Below are positions 54,068-63,970 of a stretch of DNA of 64,000 bases, piece after piece. The notes beneath the pieces were generated by a model, which worked only from the letters and a program-made list of their open reading frames with translations, did no database searches and was not told where the DNA came from. The stretch lies in NCBI RefSeq assembly GCF_000875975.1, contig NZ_BAWW01000066.1, positions 186,001-250,000 on the forward strand, in the 5' to 3' direction. The position numbers and the translations under genes were made by a program. The first letter of the stretch is position 1; each line of letters opens with the position of its first letter. Origin of the DNA: Parachlamydia acanthamoebae (lineage in GTDB: Bacteria > Chlamydiota > Chlamydiia > Chlamydiales > Parachlamydiaceae).

Positions 54068-54724
54068 ATGGAAGACATTTATACAAAACAACGCCATTTA
54101 ATGGTGGAACAACAACTCATTCCTCGCGGCATTTATGATCCTCGCATTTTAAGAGCCATGAGAGAAGTTCCACGCCATGAATTTGTTCCCTCAAAATTTG
54201 TCCATTATGCTTATGAAGATGGCCCTTTAGCGATCGAAGAGGGGCAGACCATTAGCCAACCATATATCGTAGCTTTGATGATCCAAGCGGCTCAAGTGGA
54301 TGAAAACTCCATTGTGTTGGAAATTGGAACAGGGTCAGGATATGCAGCGGCGGTATTGGGTAGCATCTGTCAAAATGTTTACACAATCGAAAGGCTTCCT
54401 CATCTAGCCCAAAAAGCACAAGAGCGGCTGCAACGTTTGCACTATTCAAATGTTCATGTAGAAATTGGGGATGGCTCTCTTGGATTACCAGATAAAGCGC
54501 CCTTTGATGCCATCATTACGACAGCAGGCAGCCCTATCATTCCCCCTTCATTGTGTCGTCAACTCAAAATGGGGGGACGCCTGGTTATTCCTGTCGGAAG
54601 TTCTTTTGATCAAGAGCTCATCCGCATCCGTGCCCTACCGGATCTCACCTTTTCAAAAGAAAATCTCGAGTATGTCCGCTTCGTCCCACTTATTGGAGAA
54701 GAAGGCTGGAAAGAGCGTCAGTGA
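54068..54724 (+). CDS. pcm: Protein-L-isoaspartate O-methyltransferase
   Basis: This 218-residue methyltransferase repairs isoaspartyl residues in aged proteins by methylating them with S-adenosylmethionine. 'AIEEGQTISQPYIVALMIQA' and 'VLEIGTGSGYAAAVLG' are its signatures, and 'APFDAIITTAGSPIIPP' follows the methyl-donor site. Its end overlaps the convergent MFS-acyltransferase gene by 7 nt. Damage repair suits a bacterium with a long-lived non-dividing stage. Confidence 0.95.
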   Translation: MEDIYTKQRHLMVEQQLIPRGIYDPRILRAMREVPRHEFVPSKFVHYAYEDGPLAIEEGQTISQPYIVALMIQAAQVDENSIVLEIGTGSGYAAAVLGSICQNVYTIERLPHLAQKAQERLQRLHYSNVHVEIGDGSLGLPDKAPFDAIITTAGSPIIPPSLCRQLKMGGRLVIPVGSSFDQELIRIRALPDLTFSKENLEYVRFVPLIGEEGWKERQ

Positions 54725-56553
54725 TTAAGAGAACACATCTCATTCTCATGAAATCTTTTACAGACGAGCGCTCCAAACGAAATGGAGGCCGGCACACGAA
54801 ATTTTTCAAGTAAACGAGTAAAAAATGGGGAAGCTGTCTCTTTCTCACCCTTTTCAATCGCCACCGGAATAATTTGATAAGGAGTATCTTTTAAAATCTT
54901 CTGAATCGAGTAGGCTTGCTCTAATTTATACAATTCTTCACAAACGTTTTCATTTTCAACAAAGATACAAACAGAACTTCCGCGGTCGAGAGATTTTTTA
55001 ATATCCGTTAAGCAATCTGCATTGTTTTCGAGAGGCTGGATTGATGGAATTTGGACAACACGCAAGAGATGGTAAAAACGCTTGAACCATTTTGTATGGT
55101 CTTGTTCTTGCTCAATAAAAAAACGAATGCGGCGTCTTTGCGCTCCTAATAGGATTAATGTATCATTCCATGCCGTGTGTGTGCATACATAAATTGCAGG
55201 AGTTTTGGGGATATTTTCTACTCCGTTAAAACGAATTTTAAAGTGCAAACGCGATAAAATCATCGCAACAAATCTGCTGAGGTAATCAAAGAATTGGAAT
55301 GTCACCGCAATAGTCACGATGAGAGAAATATTTCCAATGATCGTAAAGCCTTTGTCTGCTCCTAACCCAAAAACTTCTGCCAAAATGTAGAGAAGGCAGG
55401 AGGCACATAGCACCCCGAAAAAGCTTAAAAAGTTTGTTGCTGCTATGATTTGCCCTCGATATTTATTCGGACTTGCCACCTGTATATAGGAATCTAAAGG
55501 AATTTGGTACATCCCACCGAACATACCAAGTATCATCACTAATGGGATAATTGCGGCTAGGCGATCTGAAAAAAGATCCATCAAATAACAACTGAAAACA
55601 ATACCAATTCCCGCTAAAGGAACTAATCCCAGTTCCACAATTTTTCCAGAAATTTTACCAGCTAATAAAGAACCGGTTCCAATTCCCATAGCTGTCAATA
55701 AAAAGAGGTATCCACCCTGAATATCCGTTAAATGAAGCGATTGTACTGCAAAAGGAATCATATTTAATTGCACGAATGCGCCTAAGAACAGGAAGAATGC
55801 GGAGCCCAAAATAGCGGCTAAAAGAGAAGGTTCATTTCGGGCAAATTTAAGAGTTTCATAAATCTCGTGTAAAAAGCGAATATTAAAGCGCTTGGAAGAT
55901 CCGGCCGGAGGTGTATATTCAATACAAAAGCTAGTCAGCATGCCAGCAAAAGCAATTAAGGTACAAAAGATTGAAGCTGCGATGAAGTCACGCCCCGTAA
56001 CATCTAACAAAAATGAGGCAGAAAATGTGCCTAAAATAATGGCCAAAAATGTAAAAGATGTCATCAATCCATTTGCCTTCGAAATCTTATCCGTTTCGAC
56101 TAGCTCTGGTAAAATTCCATATTTAGAGGGACCAAAAATCGCACTTTGTGTGGCCAGCAAAAATAAGATGCAACAAGACCCCAATTTACTTTCATAGAGG
56201 AAGGCAAGAATCCCCAATCCCATGATCACTAATTCGAAAACTTTCGTTAAAACAATGATATTACGTTTGCTGAAACGATCGGCAAGAGTTCCTGAAGAGG
56301 CCGAAAACAAAAGAAACGGAAGCACGAAAATGGCTCCGGACATTGCTAAAATTTTATGACTGTTCTCAATACCTTCAAGCTGAATGAAAAAATAAACAAT
56401 TAAAAGTTTGTAAATATTATCATTCAAGGCACCTAAAAATTGGGTAACATTTAAATACGTAAATGAGGAAACCCGACGGATCATGGGTTGATTCAAGCTC
56501 TTTTTATTGACTCGTTTAAGAGCTTTCACCATCCGGTTTTTCGCTTTTGCCAT
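54718..56553 (-). CDS. aas: MFS transporter fused to PlsC-type acyltransferase (Aas/LplT-like)
   Basis: This 611-residue protein joins a major facilitator permease (about 25-425, 12 membrane helices with 'GALNDNIYKLLIVYFF' and 'SGTLADRFSKRNIIV') to an acyltransferase (about 430-600) with an H-x4-D motif 'HTAWND'. In other bacteria the two parts import lysophospholipid and acylate it (LplT-Aas). No acyl-ACP ligase domain is present. It probably salvages host or self lysophospholipids. It starts with a lysine-rich 20 residues. Confidence 0.86.
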   Translation of the reverse strand: MAKAKNRMVKALKRVNKKSLNQPMIRRVSSFTYLNVTQFLGALNDNIYKLLIVYFFIQLEGIENSHKILAMSGAIFVLPFLLFSASSGTLADRFSKRNIIVLTKVFELVIMGLGILAFLYESKLGSCCILFLLATQSAIFGPSKYGILPELVETDKISKANGLMTSFTFLAIILGTFSASFLLDVTGRDFIAASIFCTLIAFAGMLTSFCIEYTPPAGSSKRFNIRFLHEIYETLKFARNEPSLLAAILGSAFFLFLGAFVQLNMIPFAVQSLHLTDIQGGYLFLLTAMGIGTGSLLAGKISGKIVELGLVPLAGIGIVFSCYLMDLFSDRLAAIIPLVMILGMFGGMYQIPLDSYIQVASPNKYRGQIIAATNFLSFFGVLCASCLLYILAEVFGLGADKGFTIIGNISLIVTIAVTFQFFDYLSRFVAMILSRLHFKIRFNGVENIPKTPAIYVCTHTAWNDTLILLGAQRRRIRFFIEQEQDHTKWFKRFYHLLRVVQIPSIQPLENNADCLTDIKKSLDRGSSVCIFVENENVCEELYKLEQAYSIQKILKDTPYQIIPVAIEKGEKETASPFFTRLLEKFRVPASISFGALVCKRFHENEMCSLNH

Positions 56554-56824
56554 ATGATTCTTTTGGTTGATTAATCTAAGTCGATCTGCTTTGATTTTTT
56601 ATAGCCCTTTCGTTTTTATCATTCTTAGGCTATTTAACTTATTCAATGCAAATCTGTACTATTAAGAAGTATGTCGACTCTTATCTTTAGCTACAAGAGT
56701 TTTTTTTGGTGAATTAAACGCAAACATACAATGATTTAAATCACTAAGTTTGTAGCGATAAACACAGAAATACGTTAAACTTTCAACTATAAAAGTTATC
56801 ATTATAACCCAAAAAGAAAAGAGT

Positions 56825-58687
56825 ATGCTCTCCAAAATTCGGATCTTAGATGAACACACTATTAACAAAATTGCAGCTGGCGAGGTGATTGAAAATCCCG
56901 CATCTGTTGTGAAAGAAATTGTTGAAAACGCCATCGATGCAGGCTCCACCGAAATTTGCGTTGAAATTCAGGAAGGAGGTAGGCAACTCATTCGAATCTC
57001 CGATAATGGATGTGGGATGACACAAGATGATGCACTTTTATCTTTGGAAAGACATGCCACTTCGAAATTGCGAGAAGTGGAAGATATGGAGGCTTTGGCA
57101 ACCATGGGCTTTCGAGGAGAGGCGATTCCTTCTATTGCAGCGATCTCCAAATTCATGTTGCTGACCTGCCCCGCTACTCCTGAATCTGGAAGCAACGATT
57201 CCAAAGGCACTCTCATTTTAGTTGAGGGAGGGAAAATTTTACGCTGCTGTCCAGCCGCCCGTTCACCTGGAACTACCGTGGAAATCAAATCTCTTTTTTT
57301 TAATGTCCCTGTGCGTAGAAAATTTCAAAAATCTCCCACTTACGATGCCAATGAAATCCTTAAAATTTTGACCATGCAAGCCCTGGCGCATCCCGATATC
57401 CAGTTTGAGTTGATCAGCAACCATGAAACATTGTTAAAAACACCTACCTCAAAACAACCAGCCTCATTTGCTGAAAAATTATCCGATCGCATTGGTTCTG
57501 TGTTAGGCCATGACCTAGCCCAGGAGATTTGCTTTATCGAAGGGGAAAAAGAGGGATGCAAAATAACGGGTTACATCGGGTTTCCTTCCGCGAGTCGTCC
57601 AAACCGCGCTTGTCAGTTTCTTTTTATCAATCAACGTACCGTCACAAGTCCTGCGATTTCTTTTGCAGTGCGGGAGGGCTATGGGACTGCACTCGCCACG
57701 AATCGACATCCCTTATTCATTTTGCATTTATCTCTTCCGGGAACTCTAGTCGACGTCAATGTTCATCCGCAAAAAAAAGAGGTACGCCTAAGGCAAGAAG
57801 CCATGATCAAAGAGTTAATTATCTCTGCAGTTCAAAAAGCCTTATATCCCCATGAAGTTGAGAGCACCCCCATTCATTTTGCAGAACCCCCTATTTTTAC
57901 GCCTGCTTTCGACGAAAAGTCAGACTTTCAACCTTCCACTTCTTTTGGAAGTTTCGGTGGCCATTTTTTTGATCACTCTCTCTTGGAGGAATTGGCAAAT
58001 CCGACACCCTATCCGCAAAGATCTTTTGATCCACCTAAAACACAAGAAGAATTCCAGCTGCCCGAACAGCTCCCCTTGCCTCCTCAAAAAAATGTCCCCC
58101 TTGTCCTTACCACCATCAAGGGATTTATTTTGACGCATTACACAAATGCATTTCCCATGACAAAACAGGAAGAGATTGGAATTGGCCTTATTGACCAACG
58201 CGCAGCACATTTTCGTATTTTATTTGAGCAGCTTCAGTCTGCCTCTCCCACTTTCTCTATCCAAACTCTTTTAATTCCTTACACGATAGAAACTACACCT
58301 TTGGAAGCTGCTCTTTTGAAAGAACACTTGATGGAGTTTAATGCGATGGGCATCCAAATCAAAGAATTTGGATCAACCACTTTCACAATCGATGGCATCC
58401 CTTCGCTTTTTGGAAATAGTGACATCACCTATTTTGTCGATGAGCTTATCAAGACTTTGGCAGAAATGAACCAATCTTCTGCCTTAAAAAAAGAAAAAGA
58501 TAAGTGTCTCGCACAGATTGCGAGCAAGGCTGCTATTCGAAAAGAACACATCCTCTCTTTGCTAGAAGCTCAAAATCTTGTACGTCAACTTTGGGAGTGC
58601 CAATCTCCTTTATATTGCCCTTTTGGAAAACCGATTGCCATCCATCTGTCTCGTGAAGAAATTGCGAGACAATTTCAAAAATGCTAG
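56825..58687 (+). CDS. mutL: DNA mismatch repair protein MutL
   Basis: MutL connects MutS to the downstream steps of mismatch repair. The GHKL ATPase motifs are intact: 'INKIAAGEVIENPASVVKE', 'DNGCGM', 'LERHATSKL' and 'TMGFRGEAIPS'. A proline-rich linker (about 340-425) leads to the dimerisation domain. The endonuclease-type motif D-Q-H-A-x2-E-x4-E reads DQRAAHFRILFE, with His changed to Arg and the first Glu to Phe, so nuclease activity is doubtful. pepP follows after 28 nt. Confidence 0.94.
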   Translation: MLSKIRILDEHTINKIAAGEVIENPASVVKEIVENAIDAGSTEICVEIQEGGRQLIRISDNGCGMTQDDALLSLERHATSKLREVEDMEALATMGFRGEAIPSIAAISKFMLLTCPATPESGSNDSKGTLILVEGGKILRCCPAARSPGTTVEIKSLFFNVPVRRKFQKSPTYDANEILKILTMQALAHPDIQFELISNHETLLKTPTSKQPASFAEKLSDRIGSVLGHDLAQEICFIEGEKEGCKITGYIGFPSASRPNRACQFLFINQRTVTSPAISFAVREGYGTALATNRHPLFILHLSLPGTLVDVNVHPQKKEVRLRQEAMIKELIISAVQKALYPHEVESTPIHFAEPPIFTPAFDEKSDFQPSTSFGSFGGHFFDHSLLEELANPTPYPQRSFDPPKTQEEFQLPEQLPLPPQKNVPLVLTTIKGFILTHYTNAFPMTKQEEIGIGLIDQRAAHFRILFEQLQSASPTFSIQTLLIPYTIETTPLEAALLKEHLMEFNAMGIQIKEFGSTTFTIDGIPSLFGNSDITYFVDELIKTLAEMNQSSALKKEKDKCLAQIASKAAIRKEHILSLLEAQNLVRQLWECQSPLYCPFGKPIAIHLSREEIARQFQKC

Positions 58688-58715
58688 TTAGGAAATGATT
58701 TTACGGAGCTTGATT

Positions 58716-59798
58716 ATGCCAACACCCCCTAAAGATCTCTTAAAAAAATTGTTCTCTCAGCTTCCATGTGATGCCTTGCTGATTGAAGACGAAATCAATC
58801 TTTTGTATTTACTTGGATTTCCCATTTCAACCGGAACACTCCTTCTTCACCCGGAAAACAGCTATCTCATTGTCGATGGGCGCTACTATGAGCAATGCTT
58901 AAAGCTCAGCCCTTTTCCTGTTTTGCTGGCAAAAGACGAAGTCTTAGGTACTTTATTGAGCGACCTCCCCTCGATCAAAACACTCGGCTTTTCAAGCGAT
59001 CAAACAAGTTATATGCGTTTTTTAAGTTTTAAAGATTTAGAGAAAAAAATTACCCATTCTCTCTCCCTCGTTCCAATTGATTCCCCTCTACGATCTTTGC
59101 GCATGATTAAAACCCCCGAAGAAATGGACTTACTACGGCGTGCAGCGATTTTAGGCTCGCAAGGATTTGATTATGTTTGCCGATTATTAAAAGAAGGGAT
59201 CACTGAGGAAGAAATTGCCATTGAGCTTGAATTATTCTGGAAAAAGCATGGAGCGAAAGGCGTCGCTTTTGAGCCCATCATCGCGTTTGGCATGAACAGT
59301 TCCATGCCTCATTATCGAGCTGGGGCGCATCAACTTAAGAAGGGCCAACCCGTTTTAATTGATATTGGTGTGACGTATGCCCATTACCATTCCGACATGA
59401 CGCGTACCCTCTTTTTTGGGCAACCCGCCCCACAGCTTGTTACCATCTACCACTGTGTTCTAGAGGCCCAAATAGCAGCTTTAGACCTCTGCCGCCCTGG
59501 GACCAAAGTTGGAGAACTCGACTTTGTAGCCAGAAGCCTGATTACACAAGCCGGCTATGGAGAAAATTTCACACATAGCTTAGGGCACGGCATTGGACTC
59601 GCTGTGCATGAATTTCCTATCCTCCGCAATAAGCCTCCTTTTGCAGAAGTCACTTTAGAACCCGGCATGGTCATCACGATCGAACCTGGAATTTATCTGC
59701 CTAATGTTGGGGGTGTCCGTATCGAAGATAGTGTGCTCATCACAGAAGATGGGTATGAGAATCTGACTAACCGCTCAAAAGAGATACAAATTTTATAA
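58716..59798 (+). CDS. pepP: Xaa-Pro aminopeptidase (M24B)
   Basis: This 360-residue metalloprotease removes the N-terminal residue before proline. The creatinase-like N-terminal half is followed by the pita-bread catalytic half. Metal ligands are the two Asp in 'LIDIGVTYAHYHSDMTRTLF', His in 'HSLGHGIGLAVHEFP', and Glu in 'ITIEPGIYLP' and 'GVRIEDSVLI'. The start at 58716 follows GGAG by about 8 nt; an ATG 21 nt upstream has its site too close. It follows mutL, as in Chlamydia gene order recalled from memory. Confidence 0.93.
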   Translation: MPTPPKDLLKKLFSQLPCDALLIEDEINLLYLLGFPISTGTLLLHPENSYLIVDGRYYEQCLKLSPFPVLLAKDEVLGTLLSDLPSIKTLGFSSDQTSYMRFLSFKDLEKKITHSLSLVPIDSPLRSLRMIKTPEEMDLLRRAAILGSQGFDYVCRLLKEGITEEEIAIELELFWKKHGAKGVAFEPIIAFGMNSSMPHYRAGAHQLKKGQPVLIDIGVTYAHYHSDMTRTLFFGQPAPQLVTIYHCVLEAQIAALDLCRPGTKVGELDFVARSLITQAGYGENFTHSLGHGIGLAVHEFPILRNKPPFAEVTLEPGMVITIEPGIYLPNVGGVRIEDSVLITEDGYENLTNRSKEIQIL

Positions 59799-59801
59799 TT
59801 T

Positions 59802-61565
59802 ATGTTTAGTTTTCGACAAAAAATTTTAATTGCCTACATTATTGCGTTCTTAGTCTTTATTGCATTGCTTTATCCTTTTGTTTCTTCAACGGTCAAGAGA
59901 ATCGTCATCAATGCGATGGAAGAACGTGCAACGGAACTGATTGCGCGGATCAAATCGGCCCCCGATAACGATGCTTTAGTGAGAAGATTGAAGTATCAAA
60001 AGTCCGCAATTTTTTTCCGTGTGAGTGTAATCTCTAATGACCATAAGGTGCTTTATGACTCACACACAAAACGATTGCTTGGACTACGCTTTAGCCAAGA
60101 TTACGTAGTCTCTCATCCCGAAGTACTTGATGCGTTCAAAAATGGTTATGGATACAATGAAGAATATTCCAATCTCCTTTCTCAAAAATTTGTGTATATC
60201 GCGAAAGCCTTTGACTTTCATGGCAAAACTTATGTGGTTCGCACAGCATTCCCGTACTACTATGTCGCAGAACTCACACACGATTTCGAGTTAAATTTCT
60301 TAGGTCTTTCAACCGCTGTTCTTCTCCTGTTTAGTTTAATGACCTGGTTTATCATTAATTATTTAACAAAGCCTATTGAGGAAATTTTACGAGTTGTCAA
60401 ACCTTTTCAGAATGGAGAAGAAACATCTGTTCCCGAAATCAGGTTGCGCTGGGCCAGTCGGACAGATGAATTTGGTCAATTAGCCTCCACGCTGAATGCA
60501 TTGTCTTCAAAAATTAAAAATCACATTCACAATCTAACTTCTGAGCGGAAAGAAAAAGAAACCATTCTGGAGTCCCTCATTGAAGGCGTCATCGCTGTCG
60601 ATACGAATATGATCGTCACCTATGCAAATAATCGAGCTTGTGAATGGTTAAAATTACCAGCTAATCAGCTGGTAGGAAACCCCTTTAGCATCACTAAACA
60701 ATCGAAATGCTATGCTTTGCTTGCGGCTTGCCAGCAAGACAATCATCCTTTAACAGATAATATTCAGATTAAAACTCCCCAAGAAAAATTCTATCTAGAT
60801 GTCATTGCAGCCCCAAAAACGGATAATACCGGTGCTATTTTGGTGCTTCAAGATAAGTCCTCTCACTATAAAATCTTGGAAATGCGCAAAGATTTTATTG
60901 CTAACGCTTCACACGAGCTCAAAACTCCGATCACCATTATTCATGGGTTTGCAGAGGCCTTAAATGACAATCCCGAACTCCCCTCGAATGTTAGAAAAGA
61001 GGTGCTAGGGAAAATTGTCCGCAATTGTCAAAGAATGGCAACGCTCATCAAGGACCTCCTAACGATCTCCGATATTGAACATATTCCCTCTTCTCATCTG
61101 GTGCAATGTGATCTTTTTCAATTAATTGAAAGCTGTGCAGGCACGATTAAAGATATGTCGCCTCAAGCCAAGATCACGCTCATTAAAACTGAAGATGTCA
61201 CCGCGACAGTCGATGCCGATTTAATTGAAATGGCCATTATCAATCTGTTAGAGAATGCGGCTAAATATTCGAAAGGACCTGCTAAGATCACGATTACACT
61301 TGCAAAAGAGGACAATATGGCCAAGCTGACAATTTCTGATAAAGGGATCGGTATTCCTCAACAAGATCTTGAACATATTTTCGAACGTTTTTACACGGTA
61401 GATAAAGCACACTCCCAAAAAATGGGGGGATCAGGCTTGGGACTATCGATTGTACACACGATTATTGAAAAACACTTTGGGAAAATTTCGGCTGAATCCG
61501 AATTGGACAAAGGCACCACCTTTACCATTTTTCTCCCTATTCAGAGAGATATTCAGGTAAAATAA
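59802..61565 (+). CDS. Sensor histidine kinase (PhoR-like) with HAMP and PAS domains
   Basis: This 587-residue inner-membrane kinase senses an unknown signal. Helix 1 (about 7-29) and helix 2 (about 169-190) frame a periplasmic domain; HAMP follows ('LTKPIEEILRVVKPF'), then a PAS domain (about 258-370). The phosphoacceptor is His in 'NASHELKTPITIIHG' (about 373). The ATPase has the N-box 'AIINLLENAAKYS', 'ISDKGIGIP' and 'GGSGLGLSIVHTII'. No response regulator lies next to it. It begins 4 nt after pepP and its end overlaps the convergent comEC by 13 nt. Confidence 0.93.
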   Translation: MFSFRQKILIAYIIAFLVFIALLYPFVSSTVKRIVINAMEERATELIARIKSAPDNDALVRRLKYQKSAIFFRVSVISNDHKVLYDSHTKRLLGLRFSQDYVVSHPEVLDAFKNGYGYNEEYSNLLSQKFVYIAKAFDFHGKTYVVRTAFPYYYVAELTHDFELNFLGLSTAVLLLFSLMTWFIINYLTKPIEEILRVVKPFQNGEETSVPEIRLRWASRTDEFGQLASTLNALSSKIKNHIHNLTSERKEKETILESLIEGVIAVDTNMIVTYANNRACEWLKLPANQLVGNPFSITKQSKCYALLAACQQDNHPLTDNIQIKTPQEKFYLDVIAAPKTDNTGAILVLQDKSSHYKILEMRKDFIANASHELKTPITIIHGFAEALNDNPELPSNVRKEVLGKIVRNCQRMATLIKDLLTISDIEHIPSSHLVQCDLFQLIESCAGTIKDMSPQAKITLIKTEDVTATVDADLIEMAIINLLENAAKYSKGPAKITITLAKEDNMAKLTISDKGIGIPQQDLEHIFERFYTVDKAHSQKMGGSGLGLSIVHTIIEKHFGKISAESELDKGTTFTIFLPIQRDIQVK

Positions 61566-63175
61566 GGGCTTGAGGATTGGGCTTTAGGGCTCAGAAAAAT
61601 CCCTACTGTGAGAAGCACGACTAGATAAACAATCAGTGCTTCTCCAGAAAAATACCGCACGCGCAAAAAATAATCCATGGATGTAGGCATATTAAAAGTG
61701 AAATCCAACATCAAAGCCGTATACTCACTTGTTACCACATAAAACCCCTTCGCCGCATAAGGCCAGATCAAACCAATCCCCATGCTAATAACTAACAAAA
61801 ACATGGCAATGCTGACCAAAAAAGGGAAAAAAAGATTGTAAAGAATGCTTAATAAAGGAAATTTGTGAAAATAAAAGAGTGTTAAAGGGAGCGCGATTAA
61901 ATTCACGGACAGGCAAAGAGCTAAAGCGTCTCGAAACATGCTTAAAATCACATAACCATGCTGATCGGTGAGACGCATAAGGACAGCCTCTTTCAAGGGG
62001 CGCTTGGGCCAGATTTTTTCCAATAAGGTTGTCATGACAGGCATAAACAAAAGAATGGATGCTGTAGTAAGAATGCTAAACTGAAAGGCCAGGCTGCGGT
62101 AGCTGAGTGGATTAATCACGAGCATGACAATTAAAGCGACTCCAAGCGAATTAAGCCCAAAGGCTCTTTTATTTAACAAATAACCGAAAAGGCTAATTGA
62201 AATCGTGATCCACGCCCGCATAATTGAACATGCTGGACCTAAAAATACAAAATAGCCTGTCAATAATAGCAATAAAATGAGCGTTTGCACATTCTTTGAA
62301 AATCCCTGCCTCAGAAAAAATCCCAATATCGATGCAATAATCGCAAAATGAAATCCTGAAATTGCCATGATGTGCTGTAATCCAAAACGGGAAAACTCAA
62401 AGCTTAACTGACCATCATCAAACTCACCTGTCACAATACCAGCTAGAAAACGGGCACTTCTTTTTTCGGGAATATGTTTTAAAATGTAATCGGAAAGCTG
62501 CTGTTTCCACTGCAGCCGCAGCTCTGCCATGCTCCAAGTCTGAGACACTGGCGCCCAAACTTTTCCTTTTTTCAATTTTAAGATGTAATAACCTGGCCGC
62601 CATTCCTTTAAAATCCCCTCTACAAAATAAGAGCAAGTCGCGTCGAAATGTTCAGAATGAAACAGCGTATAAGGCACATGACACGCAACGGAATCTTGTC
62701 CGTCTAAAGGAACAAAGCTCTGAATCGTTCCCGTGTATTTCCAACTTTGGCCTTGAAAACTTTTAGCGGATTTAATGGAAGAAATGTCAATACAGGCAAT
62801 TCCCTGAGTACCCTCAGCGGATACTTGCGGATATAAATAAAGTGAATGCGCATATAAATAAGCTGCTGCAATCACAGCAAGAGCAATAAGCAGCCGTTTT
62901 TTTAGCCGAGGGAAGAGTCCAAGTGGAGTTGTCACCACAGGAAACCAGATCACGCAAAAAGGCAAAAAAAGGACAGGGAGGCTAAAAAGAGCGGCTTGTA
63001 TCCCCATTAACATGGCAAGACCGTAGAGCAAAGCGGGATGAAATCTCCAAAAAAGATCGTATGTTGCCGCTAATGGATGAAAAAATTGACTTATCAAAGG
63101 CGTTCGTTGCCACGCAATGAAGCGCGCAAGAACCAGCTCAGTCGCCCCGCGGCTATTCGCCCAACTGTAGCTCAT
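61553..63175 (-). CDS. comEC: ComEC/Rec2-type DNA uptake channel, short form
   Basis: ComEC forms the inner-membrane channel for DNA in natural transformation. Many membrane helices are seen, with the typical block 'RFGLQHIMAISGFHFAIIA' near residue 265 and the N-terminal soluble domain at about 110-215. The protein ends at 540 residues, without the C-terminal metallo-beta-lactamase-like nuclease domain found in about 750-residue homologues; such short forms are common. It overlaps the upstream gene by 23 nt and the kinase gene by 13 nt. Confidence 0.9.
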   Translation of the reverse strand: MSYSWANSRGATELVLARFIAWQRTPLISQFFHPLAATYDLFWRFHPALLYGLAMLMGIQAALFSLPVLFLPFCVIWFPVVTTPLGLFPRLKKRLLIALAVIAAAYLYAHSLYLYPQVSAEGTQGIACIDISSIKSAKSFQGQSWKYTGTIQSFVPLDGQDSVACHVPYTLFHSEHFDATCSYFVEGILKEWRPGYYILKLKKGKVWAPVSQTWSMAELRLQWKQQLSDYILKHIPEKRSARFLAGIVTGEFDDGQLSFEFSRFGLQHIMAISGFHFAIIASILGFFLRQGFSKNVQTLILLLLLTGYFVFLGPACSIMRAWITISISLFGYLLNKRAFGLNSLGVALIVMLVINPLSYRSLAFQFSILTTASILLFMPVMTTLLEKIWPKRPLKEAVLMRLTDQHGYVILSMFRDALALCLSVNLIALPLTLFYFHKFPLLSILYNLFFPFLVSIAMFLLVISMGIGLIWPYAAKGFYVVTSEYTALMLDFTFNMPTSMDYFLRVRYFSGEALIVYLVVLLTVGIFLSPKAQSSSPYFT

Positions 63176-63755
63176 ATAGGCGTTTATTTGAGCGCAAATT
63201 TAGGGAAGAGGTCTCGTTATTTTTGGGACACGGCACATTGGCCACGTTTTTAGGAAGGGATTCTTTGTCAGAATAATAGGTTGATTTTTGAATACTTTTC
63301 ATTTTGTGCACCTCAGAAGAACTGGCTTTCATAACGCTTGTTCTTTTTGCCTGCACGCGTAGAGCACTAAAAAGAGCTTGTAAAGCAAGGGTAAACTCTT
63401 CTTCTTTTGCAGAATGATCTAAAATGGATTGATCTTGCGTGACCAAGATTAAGTGCTGATAAGATACCACAAGGTGATTGCTTAACCAAACTTGTTTTGT
63501 CTGCCGATTTAGAGAAGCCACCTCACCTAATAAAGAACAGGCATCTGGAAAAATTTCATGGATTGCATGCTGAGTGACTCCTTCACGCGTCAATTCCATT
63601 AAAGCTTTATGCTTGAGTTCATATAAGAGAGGCTGTAAAACTTGGTGATTGCGGGCAATTAAAACAACTTCTAGAGAGAGGTATTGATCTTTTTCATTCG
63701 GAAAATTAAGGTCTTTGAATTCAATATTGACGGCAAATAATTTCCCAAATTCCAT
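63153..63755 (-). CDS. Hypothetical protein upstream of comEC
   Basis: I do not recognise a family for this 200-residue protein. The start at 63755 follows AAGGA closely; an ATG 27 nt upstream is less well placed. The stretch 'GEVASLNRQTKQVWLSNHLV' followed by 'SYQHLILVT' resembles the strands around the FAD site of type II NADH dehydrogenases, but no G-x-G-x-x-G motif exists, so it may be a degenerate or partial domain, or coincidence. The C-terminus is serine- and lysine-rich. Its stop codon lies inside comEC, so the two are co-translated. Confidence 0.7.
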   Translation of the reverse strand: MEFGKLFAVNIEFKDLNFPNEKDQYLSLEVVLIARNHQVLQPLLYELKHKALMELTREGVTQHAIHEIFPDACSLLGEVASLNRQTKQVWLSNHLVVSYQHLILVTQDQSILDHSAKEEEFTLALQALFSALRVQAKRTSVMKASSSEVHKMKSIQKSTYYSDKESLPKNVANVPCPKNNETSSLNLRSNKRLYELQLGE

Positions 63756-63822
63756 CTTTTCCTTCTTCCTCATTTGTGACAATAGCTCCCTACGCTTCTA
63801 GGAAACTATTTAAAAATAAGCA

Positions 63823-63867
63823 ACCATAGCAAAAAAAATGTTAGTATTCCACCTTTTTTGCTATGGT
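63823..63867. terminator. Hairpin terminator
   Basis: ACCATAGCAAAAAA (63823-63836) pairs perfectly with TTTTTTGCTATGGT (63854-63867) over 14 bp, with a 17-nt loop. It could end transcription from beyond the right edge on the minus strand. Confidence 0.6.
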
Positions 63868-63970
63868 GCAGAGAGGGCCATCAAAATGATGTTTATTACA
63901 AGAGACGAGAGGTAGGAATTTCCACCATTTCTATTGCTATTATCATTACAAATTTAATCAGCGACAGAAA

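Noticed and set aside
57529-58133. Two open frames (108 and 93 codons) on the + strand inside mutL in another phase
   Set aside because: Both fall within the intact mutL frame, and no ribosome site or known motif supports them.
63153-63755. Calling the gene upstream of comEC a type II NADH dehydrogenase
   Set aside because: Only one short stretch resembles that family and both dinucleotide-binding motifs are missing.
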